DNA from: Deltaproteobacteria bacterium | GTDB lineage: Bacteria; Desulfobacterota; Desulfobacteria; Desulfobacterales; C00003060 | DNA: 10,459 bases | Direction of reading: 5' to 3' | Assembly: GCA_019309815.1 (NCBI GenBank) | Contig: JAFDFO010000054.1 | Location: 1-10,459 of the forward strand | Part shown: piece by piece, positions 5,581-10,459 of the stretch | How the letters are laid out: every line of letters begins with the position of its first letter | How positions within the stretch are numbered: the stretch's first letter is position 1 | Notes under the pieces: generated by a model | The model's input: only the letters and a program-made list of their open reading frames with translations | Told to the model about the DNA's origin: nothing | Database searches by the model: none | Program-made: the position numbers and the translations under genes

Positions 5581-5604
5581 GGCGTAAGGCTTACGGCGTA
5601 AGGC
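5581..5604. repeat. Short direct and inverted repeat
   Basis: GGCGTAAGGC occurs at 5581-5590 and 5595-5604. The joining sequence makes CGTAAG/CTTACG complementary arms (5583-5595). The core GGCGTAAG occurs again at 5031-5038, on the other side of the lipoprotein gene. Confidence 0.55.
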
Positions 5605-5660
5605 ACACGGGAGAAAGCCTCTTGCCTTTAGCCCTGCGCCGAGTTTTTTGTCCATTATTC

Positions 5661-5678
5661 CAACATTCCAATATGTTG
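5661..5678. other. Short hairpin after the ChaN-PDZ gene
   Basis: CAACAT-TCCAAT-ATGTTG forms a perfect 6-bp stem just downstream of the minus-strand gene that ends at 5694. A further imperfect stem (ACTCC/GGAGT, about 5687-5705) overlaps that gene's stop codon. Neither is followed by a clear T-run in the direction of transcription, so termination here is uncertain. Confidence 0.3.
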
Positions 5679-5693
5679 ACTTCCGCACTCCGC

Positions 5694-6938
5694 CTACGGT
5701 GGAGTTGACGAGCCCGCCGTTTCCAGCAAGTCCTTTGCCTGATATGTCACGTCAAAGACCAGAGACTCACCGTCTCGGAGCACCCCTATCTTCCCTTTTT
5801 CGCCAGGTTTTTTCAGGCTGATCAGATAGGTAAGATCAAATTTTGTCTCAACGGGCTCGCCGTCCAATGCCACCAGGACATCATTTTTCAGCAATCCAGC
5901 TTCCTGAGCAGTTGAGTTGTCCAGCGTTCCGAGAAGCTTCACCCCTTCGTCACTATCCTGGATGATGACGCCCAGATGCACCTTCTGTTGTCTGAGATCC
6001 TCGTAGCTGACAATCCAGGCAAAATCACCCGGCTGAAAAGGGATATCCGGCATGGTGATATCCATTAACCTGTCCCTCTTCTCGGGAGGAATGCGAACTG
6101 TCGTTGGAAGAATAATGGTGTAGGGTAGCGGAAGTCGACGAAAGACCCGACGAGGGATCCCAAAACCGTATTGAATATGGTGAGTGCCGGCAAGGACCAG
6201 TATTTTTTTGTCACGGCCGTCTTTGCTGTCAAGATATTCCGCGATGCTTTGGGCCATGGATTCATCCCATAACACCTGGGCTTTGTAAAAAGTCTCAAAA
6301 TCCATTCCGCCCATTGGATGGTCGTCAAAAATGGCTTTAACGAAAGCCTGGTGGTATGGGTCTTCCAGATCCATGTCAGGCAGCTTTTCTTCAATTTGGT
6401 CCGGGGACTCCGCGTTCTTTATCTTTTCCATCCAGTCGTCGGAGGCCCGAATTGCTATAAGGGGTATGCTGTGCGCCCGCATGTACCGCAAGATGGATCT
6501 GTAGTATTCGAAGTTGTCACTCCAGTCGTGTACCCACACCTTCAGGAAATCTTTTTCGTCTAATTCCCCTGATATCCATTGATCAGCGGCCTCCTGCGAG
6601 GACCTTTTGAGCATTTCCATGGCAACTGCTATTTTCTGCGGATAGCGTTCTGCAAGTGCCTTGAGGATATCCATCTGTACCTTGTGGCTGTAGACATTGT
6701 CGTGGGTTTCCGACACGTAAATAATCCTGGCTCCCTCTATGGCACTTACTAGTTGGGGCTCGGTTACCTTGATTCCGGTTCTAAGGTGAAGGATGTCGCC
6801 TTCTTCAAGGGAAGAGAGCTCTTGGTAGGGTGACTGCCAGTGATGTTTGTGGCTGGCACAACCTGTGAAAAGGATGCACAAGATGGCCAACACGGCTTTC
6901 TGCAACACCGTCAGTCTAGCATTTAAACATTCCATCAT
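5694..6938 (-). CDS. ChaN-like haem-binding-family lipoprotein with C-terminal PDZ domain
   Basis: A 414-residue lipoprotein. Residues 1-27 are a signal peptide ending in the lipobox LFTGC with Cys27. Residues about 50-285 match the ChaN/haem-binding uptake family (DUF399): VSETHDN at 75-81, AMEML at 106-110 and the diagnostic GTHHIQYGFGIPRRV at 251-265. ChaN binds haem pairs in Campylobacter; here the ligand is inferred only. Residues about 318-400 form a PDZ domain (LGVIIQD, AGLLKNDVLVALDGEPV, a strand-rich end), a fold that binds peptide C-termini in the cell envelope. The start ATG (6936-6938) lies inside the end of the upstream aminopeptidase gene, a 23-bp overlap in another frame, implying translational coupling. 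The pairing with a peptidase suggests a shared role in envelope or peptide handling, which is speculative. Confidence 0.85.
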   Translation of the reverse strand: MMECLNARLTVLQKAVLAILCILFTGCASHKHHWQSPYQELSSLEEGDILHLRTGIKVTEPQLVSAIEGARIIYVSETHDNVYSHKVQMDILKALAERYPQKIAVAMEMLKRSSQEAADQWISGELDEKDFLKVWVHDWSDNFEYYRSILRYMRAHSIPLIAIRASDDWMEKIKNAESPDQIEEKLPDMDLEDPYHQAFVKAIFDDHPMGGMDFETFYKAQVLWDESMAQSIAEYLDSKDGRDKKILVLAGTHHIQYGFGIPRRVFRRLPLPYTIILPTTVRIPPEKRDRLMDITMPDIPFQPGDFAWIVSYEDLRQQKVHLGVIIQDSDEGVKLLGTLDNSTAQEAGLLKNDVLVALDGEPVETKFDLTYLISLKKPGEKGKIGVLRDGESLVFDVTYQAKDLLETAGSSTPP

Positions 6939-8115
6939 CGTATACTATCACTCTTTTGCCCGAAGTCAGATGGGCAGTTACAGTCTTTTTTTCGGTGTTC
7001 ACCAGGTCCCAGTGAAGTGCTGAATCATTCAATCCTACTTCTTTCTTCTTCTTCTCTGTCAACTTAGACGGATCACCATCGTATGTGTCCGAATATGACG
7101 CCCCCAAGGCGATATGGCAGTTTCCGTAGCGACCCCCGTGGTTTTCGTCAAAAAGCGTGTTCGCCATGAACTTGTCAATCTTAGAGAATCGTTTGTCGGT
7201 CAAAGAAAACTCCCCGATCTGTTTGGCGCCCTTGTCCATAGAAAGTTGCTTAATGGCAAAGTCTTCACCTTTCCGTGCTTTGACCTTGATCGCCTTCCCT
7301 TTTTTGAACTCCAGTCGCACGCCTTCCACACGATTTCCATTTCGGAACGAAGGCTGGTTGGCAAAATAGACTCCTTCAGTTCCCCTCCAATCCGGTGAAA
7401 CAAACAGTTCAAAGCTCGGAATATTGTGGCCGGAGATACCGAGCCACCTTCTCTTTTTGCCAGGGGTGATTCTCAAATCGATCGATCTTGATTCGATATG
7501 ATAATACTCCACGTCCATGCTGTTTATCCATTTCTTAACAGCCATGGCGTTTCTGTAAATGCTCTTCCAGGCTTGAACCGGATCATCCTGGTCAAGGTAG
7601 CAGGCTTTGATGACTTGATTTGTGTATTGTCTCATGGAAAGCCTGGCGTGTTTTGCCAGCTCTGGGGTGGGGAGCATGCAAAGCGTCCAGCCAAAAACCC
7701 CTTTTTCTTCTCGTTTACGAAGAAGATCTCGAAGCGGTTTCCTTGCGACAGCTGCTTTTGCGATCTTTTTTGGATCTACGCTGCTGAGATGGGTCAAGGA
7801 TTCGGGTGCAAAAAGATACAGACTCCCATTGATATTTTCGTGGAGTTTCTTTGTGCCGGGCGCCTCAAAGATGAGTTGTTTGTGGTTTGCCTTTTCGTAG
7901 AAAGTCTTCTCCATTTCCGATGTCAGGCCAAGACGCACAACGGGATGCATTCCCATATCCAGGATCTTCGCCTGTAGGCGCTGGACCAGCTTGACAGCAC
8001 CAAGGTCGCCTCGAATCAAGACAATGTCGTTCCTGCGGAACCTCCCGGTCCTTGCAGTTGTGAGACCCCAGAGAAGGACATCCGCGTATTTCTCCAATTG
8101 CACGTTCGTAAGCAT
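6916..8115 (-). CDS. M29-like metallo-aminopeptidase
   Basis: A 399-residue protein of the M29 (thermophilic aminopeptidase/AmpS) family, cytoplasmic, releasing N-terminal residues using two metal ions. The N-terminal half (about 1-200) is the less conserved family domain. The catalytic half shows SGHNIPSFELFVSP (Glu236), IGEFSL (Glu302), GNCHIALGASY (His334 and Tyr341) and ALHWDLV (His368, Asp370). The spacing Glu-66-Glu, His-7-Tyr and H-x-D fits the metal-ligand set known for this family, so the enzyme looks intact. AAAGGAG on the minus strand, 7 bases before ATG 8113-8115, decides the start; an out-of-frame ATG 5 bases upstream is too close to the binding site. It lies 25 bp after the phosphatase-family gene and overlaps the ChaN-PDZ gene. 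Some divergence from canonical M29 (FELF rather than GEVF) may mean altered specificity. Confidence 0.85.
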   Translation of the reverse strand: MLTNVQLEKYADVLLWGLTTARTGRFRRNDIVLIRGDLGAVKLVQRLQAKILDMGMHPVVRLGLTSEMEKTFYEKANHKQLIFEAPGTKKLHENINGSLYLFAPESLTHLSSVDPKKIAKAAVARKPLRDLLRKREEKGVFGWTLCMLPTPELAKHARLSMRQYTNQVIKACYLDQDDPVQAWKSIYRNAMAVKKWINSMDVEYYHIESRSIDLRITPGKKRRWLGISGHNIPSFELFVSPDWRGTEGVYFANQPSFRNGNRVEGVRLEFKKGKAIKVKARKGEDFAIKQLSMDKGAKQIGEFSLTDKRFSKIDKFMANTLFDENHGGRYGNCHIALGASYSDTYDGDPSKLTEKKKKEVGLNDSALHWDLVNTEKKTVTAHLTSGKRVIVYDDGMFKC

Positions 8116-8140
8116 TGCATCTCTCCTTTAACCGTTCTTA

Positions 8141-8917
8141 TTAAAACTCGAAGTCCGCTACTACAGGAAAATGGTCTGATGGGTGGACTTGTTCTATTGG
8201 CTCCTGCAACACGTTGCATCGTCCGAGGCGAAGAGGCCCCCTAAACAGGATCCAGTCAATGTAGCCGCCAGCCGGCTTGCCCGTAAATCGATGGAGCGTG
8301 CCGGGGTAGGGAGGCTTGAAGGTTTCACTGAAACATAGGCCGACCTTTCCATCGATCTCCTGTCCGGTCAGCCATTGATAGCAGGGGCTTTCAGGTGTGG
8401 CGTTGAAATCGCCCATAAGAATTATCGGGATCTCATCACTGTATGAGCCAAGTTGTTCTTTGATCACGCGCGCAGCACCCATTTGGGCGGGGTTCTCAAA
8501 ATCAAAATGCGTATTAATACATATCAAACGCCGGCCGTTTACCTTAAACAACCCAAGTGTAGCCTGTCTTGGGAAGCTGCTGCTGAAAGAGCGGCTGGGG
8601 GTATGAGGTGTTTCACTCAGGAAAAAGTGGACACTATCCTCGCAAACGATCGTTTTGCGATAAAGCAAGATATTATCCTGCCAGAATTTTGGGGCGGGGT
8701 GCCGTTTCCCTATATACATGTATTCGGGTAGATTTTGGCCCAAGAAATCGACCTGGAAATCATTGGCCTCCTGCGTGGCAATGAAATCCGGCTTATTCTC
8801 TCTGAAAAGCCTCACCACGCTTTGTTTGCGATGATCCCATCCGTTAGGCCCGTCGTCAGCAAGACCAAAGCGCAGGTTAAGGGAGAGCACGGATATGTGA
8901 TTCATTTCTCTTGCCAT
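8141..8917 (-). CDS. Endonuclease/exonuclease/phosphatase (EEP) family hydrolase
   Basis: A 258-residue protein of the EEP superfamily (DNase I, AP endonuclease, inositol phosphatase and sphingomyelinase relatives), which cuts phosphodiester or phosphomonoester bonds with a divalent metal. The catalytic set is complete: LSLNLRFG with Asn14, ATQEAN with Glu50, NTHFDF with His137, MGDFNATP with Asp170 and Asn172, YIDWILFRG with Asp221, and SDHFPVVADF with Asp248/His249. There is no signal peptide, so it is cytoplasmic. The substrate cannot be told; the compact form resembles small-molecule or sugar-lipid phosphatases as much as nucleases. The start may be ATG 8917 or the in-frame ATG at 8905 (four codons later), since neither has a strong ribosome binding site. 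It is the first gene of a minus-strand run with the aminopeptidase and the ChaN-PDZ lipoprotein. Confidence 0.88.
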   Translation of the reverse strand: MAREMNHISVLSLNLRFGLADDGPNGWDHRKQSVVRLFRENKPDFIATQEANDFQVDFLGQNLPEYMYIGKRHPAPKFWQDNILLYRKTIVCEDSVHFFLSETPHTPSRSFSSSFPRQATLGLFKVNGRRLICINTHFDFENPAQMGAARVIKEQLGSYSDEIPIILMGDFNATPESPCYQWLTGQEIDGKVGLCFSETFKPPYPGTLHRFTGKPAGGYIDWILFRGPLRLGRCNVLQEPIEQVHPSDHFPVVADFEF

Positions 8918-8977
8918 GTCTTAAGGGTGGTTACGCAAGTTTCTTGTCGTTGGGTTGAACAGTTACCTTACGTGCTG

Positions 8978-9012
8978 TTAGTTGCGGGTTACGGGTTGCG
9001 AGTTACGAGTTG
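8978..9012. repeat. Degenerate GTTACGGGTTGCGAGTT repeat
   Basis: About five successive 7-8 base units of the form (A/G)GTT(A/G)CG(G/A) follow each other: GTTGCGG, GTTACGG, GTTGCGA, GTTACGA, GTTGATA. The units alternate TG and TA, giving a loose 14-base higher-order period. Confidence 0.65.
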
Positions 9013-9035
9013 ATAGTACTCAGTGTTTTGTTTTT

Positions 9036-9069
9036 TCAATCTTCAATCTTTCAATCTTCAATCGTCAAT
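9036..9069. repeat. Degenerate TCAATCT repeat
   Basis: TCAATCT or TCAATCG recurs at about 7-8 base steps (starting at 9036, 9043, 9051, 9058) and ends in GTCAAT. It lies next to the GTTACGG-type repeat. It is a short array of slippage origin or a fragment of a dispersed repeat. Confidence 0.6.
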
Positions 9070-9155
9070 GGCTGGCTTCTTGGCCACAGATTGTTTTATC
9101 GACTGGTTCCTTGAAGTGACCGGTGCCCCCCCCGGCCCGCCTCCGCCAAGGCTTC

Positions 9156-9190
9156 CGCCGTCGCTAAAGCTATGGCGCGACAAGACGGCG
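9156..9190. repeat. GC-rich inverted repeat adjoining the insertion sequence
   Basis: CGCCGTC (9156-9162) pairs with GACGGCG (9184-9190). An inner TCGC/GCGA pair (9161-9164 and 9177-9180) offers an alternative fold. The text CCGTCGCTAAAGCTATGGCG resembles dispersed intergenic repeats I have seen in environmental genomes. The IS left end lies 3 bp beyond the right arm. Confidence 0.45.
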
Positions 9191-9200
9191 CGGTGATCTT

Positions 9201-9218
9201 ACCCCATTTAGTGGACAC
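9201..9218 (+). repeat. Left terminal inverted repeat of the IS
   Basis: ACCCCATTTAGTGGACAC, matching the reverse complement of the right-end block except for TTT against AAA in the middle. The full left end probably starts at TG 9194-9195. Confidence 0.8.
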
Positions 9219-9258
9219 ACCGAAAAGCTAAGTTTATAATTAGCAAGGAGGTGTGTTT

Positions 9259-9576
9259 ATGGGGACCTATCGTAGACGTCGGACATACGACAGCGTTTTT
9301 AAAGAGGAGGCTGTGCGTTTAGTCCTCGAAGAGGGCTGCAGCGCCTCCGAAGTTGAACGTAAATTGGGCACCGGTAAGAGCGTTATTGCCCGTTGGGTGC
9401 GTGAGTTCACCGACGATCCCGAGTATGCGTTTCCTGGTAAAGGGCGGCTCAAGCCCCCGGAACAAGAACTGCATGCCTTGCGTCGGGAACTGGAGCGTGT
9501 CAAACGCGAACGTGACATTTTAAAAAAAGCAGTGGCCATCTTCTCAAAGGATCCGGAACGATATTCGGGTTCATAG
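9259..9576 (+). CDS. IS3-family transposase OrfA
   Basis: A 105-residue protein that binds the IS ends and regulates transposition. Residues about 8-50 hold a helix-turn-helix (SASEVERKLGTGKSVIARWV), followed by a Pro-rich linker and a leucine-zipper-like helix at about 70-95 that mediates multimerisation. AAGGAGG at 9245-9251, seven bases before ATG 9259, sets the start; an in-frame GTG at 9253 would overlap poorly with that site. The run TTA-AAA-AAA-GCA at 9520-9531 contains an in-frame A7 slippery heptamer (9522-9528). A -1 shift there leads without a stop into the orfB frame, so an OrfAB fusion transposase is expected. Confidence 0.9.
   Translation: MGTYRRRRTYDSVFKEEAVRLVLEEGCSASEVERKLGTGKSVIARWVREFTDDPEYAFPGKGRLKPPEQELHALRRELERVKRERDILKKAVAIFSKDPERYSGS
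9522..9528 (+). promoter_or_regulatory. Programmed -1 frameshift site
   Basis: An A7 run read as A-AAA-AAA in the orfA frame. After a -1 shift the frame continues AGC AGT GGC... with no stop to the orfB ATG at 9609 and on to 10421. It is placed at the end of the leucine-zipper region, as in other IS3 members. Confidence 0.75.
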
Positions 9577-9608
9577 CCGAGCACCGCTGCCAATTTGGAG
9601 TCGAGGAG

Positions 9609-10421
9609 ATGTGCCGCATGTTAACGGTGTCTCGCAACGGATTTTACAATTTCGTGCGTCGCGGTAGGAGCAAGCGCGATCAGGCCAATGAGCAGCTTTT
9701 AGAGCAAATTTACCAACTTCACCAACAAAGCGGCCAAACTTATGGCAGCCCGCGGATGACCATAGCCTTGCGTGAGCATGGCCACCGGTGCAATCACAAG
9801 CGGGTGGCACGGTTGATGCGCATCAACGGTATCCGCTCCAAACGGAGGCGACGTTTTAAGGTTACCACCTTTTCCGGGCATAATCGGCCCGTTGTTGAGA
9901 ACCTGGTCAAGCGTAATTTTACCGCTGCCGCGCCCAATCAGCTCTGGACATCGGATATTACTTATATCCGGACCGATCAGGGCTGGCTGTATCTGGCCGT
10001 CTTTCTCGATGTCTGCTCGCGGCGCATTGTTGGCTGGTCCATGCACCGTCGCATCAGCGACAATTTAATCATTGATGCGTTCACGCAGGCCTGTACGCAC
10101 CGCCGACCCCAACCGGGGCTGGTCGTACACTCGGATCGCGGCAGTCAATACTGCAGTCTTTCTTTCAAAGAGCTGTTAGGATCAAACCAATATATCCAAA
10201 GTATGAGTAGCACTGGCAACTGCTACGACAACGCCATAACCGAGAGTTTCTTTGCGACCTTGAAAACTGAATTGGTTCGGGACCAACACTATCAATCATA
10301 CAATGAAGCTAGGCGCAGTATATTCAAATTCATTGAAATGTTCTACAATCGTCAACGGATCCATTCGGCCCTGGGAGGAATGCCCCCAGATCGGTTCGAA
10401 CAAAGGTTCAATTTAACTTAA
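9609..10421 (+). CDS. IS3-family transposase OrfB (DDE integrase domain)
   Basis: A 270-residue catalytic part of the transposase, expressed mainly as an OrfAB fusion through the -1 frameshift; the open frame extends back to 9528 (FIAEHRCQFGVEEMCRMLTV). The N-terminal part (about 1-90) includes an HTH_21-like segment (YGSPRMTIALREHG and following basic stretch). The integrase core shows WTSDITYI with Asp116, VVHSDRGSQY with Asp176, and NAITESFFATLK with Glu212, with 35 residues between Asp176 and Glu212 and Lys219 seven residues after the Glu: the D,D(35)E signature is complete. The C-terminal YNRQRIHSALGGMPP is typical. The gene is full length, so the element may still be active. Confidence 0.93.
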   Translation: MCRMLTVSRNGFYNFVRRGRSKRDQANEQLLEQIYQLHQQSGQTYGSPRMTIALREHGHRCNHKRVARLMRINGIRSKRRRRFKVTTFSGHNRPVVENLVKRNFTAAAPNQLWTSDITYIRTDQGWLYLAVFLDVCSRRIVGWSMHRRISDNLIIDAFTQACTHRRPQPGLVVHSDRGSQYCSLSFKELLGSNQYIQSMSSTGNCYDNAITESFFATLKTELVRDQHYQSYNEARRSIFKFIEMFYNRQRIHSALGGMPPDRFEQRFNLT

Positions 10422-10425
10422 CTCC

Positions 10426-10443
10426 GTGTCCACTTTTTGGGGT
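10426..10443 (+). repeat. Right terminal inverted repeat of the IS
   Basis: GTGTCCACTTTTTGGGGT, the imperfect complement of the left block. The likely outer end is CA at 10450-10451, 29 bp after the orfB stop. Confidence 0.78.
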
Positions 10444-10459
10444 GAACTCCAAAGTTGGC

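Larger units (their letters stand above)
8918..9193. other. Repeat-rich intergenic region before the insertion sequence
   Basis: A 276-bp gap between the divergent EEP gene and the IS end. No gene or clear promoter was seen. It holds three kinds of degenerate short repeat: GTT(A/G)CG(G/A)-type units at 8978-9012, TCAATCT-type units at 9036-9069, and a GC-rich segment at 9131-9190 with a C8 run just before it. Such low-complexity runs are common between genes in Desulfobacterota-like genomes. Confidence 0.6.
9194..10451 (+). mobile_element. IS3-family insertion sequence, about 1.26 kb
   Basis: The left end begins TGATCTTACCCC and contains ACCCCATTTAGTGGACAC (9201-9218). The right end holds the complementary block at 10426-10443, identical at 15 of 18 positions, and finishes in CA at 10450-10451. 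TG...CA termini, the length, the orfA/orfB layout and the DDE transposase place it in the IS3 family; the 105-residue OrfA and the TGATCTTACCC end fit the IS3 subgroup. Flanking triplets are CGG on the left and AAG on the right, so no 3-bp target duplication is seen and the exact ends are provisional. Confidence 0.88.

Noticed and set aside
8978..9069. CRISPR-like array
   Set aside because: The repeated units are only 7-8 bases long, directly adjacent and degenerate, with no spacers.

Overview
The window looks like a stretch of chromosome from a Gram-negative bacterium, most likely a Desulfobacterota (old Deltaproteobacteria) lineage. The basis is the overall protein character, a GspE N-terminal protein carrying two DUF6982-like segments, two lipoproteins with clear lipoboxes, and a GC-rich palindromic repeat of a kind common in that group. 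This placement is inference, because no rRNA or other marker is present.

Left part (1-2913, mostly + strand): the 3' end of atpD and the complete atpC close an F1Fo ATP synthase operon, followed by a strong intrinsic terminator. Next comes a stand-alone GlmU-like nucleotidyltransferase that lacks the acetyltransferase half. A 473-bp gap with several inverted repeats and two promoter-like sites follows. It leads to a 340-residue protein that is all GspE/MshE N-terminal region with no ATPase. This protein carries four copies of the MshEN c-di-GMP-binding motif at an exact 30-residue period.

Middle part (2914-5050): a cysQ-like 3'(2'),5'-bisphosphate nucleotidase lies on the minus strand. A non-coding stretch holds a 27-bp perfect inverted repeat. 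A Sir2-family NAD-dependent deacylase with a GTG start follows on the plus strand.

Minus-strand block (8917 down to 5051): four genes read in one direction. These are an endonuclease/exonuclease/phosphatase-family protein, an M29-like metallo-aminopeptidase 25 bp further on, a ChaN-like lipoprotein fused to a PDZ domain whose start overlaps the aminopeptidase stop, and, after a 139-bp gap, a small lipoprotein of unknown function. The first three look like one transcription unit.

Right end (about 9194-10451): a near-complete IS3-family insertion sequence with imperfect terminal inverted repeats, a two-frame orfA/orfB arrangement with an in-frame A7 slippery site, and an intact DDE catalytic triad. 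It sits beside a repeat-rich intergenic region. No CRISPR array, tRNA, rRNA or recognisable defence system was found. The most unusual items are the ATPase-less four-motif MshEN protein, the ChaN-PDZ fusion in its operon, and the structured gap at 1410-1882.
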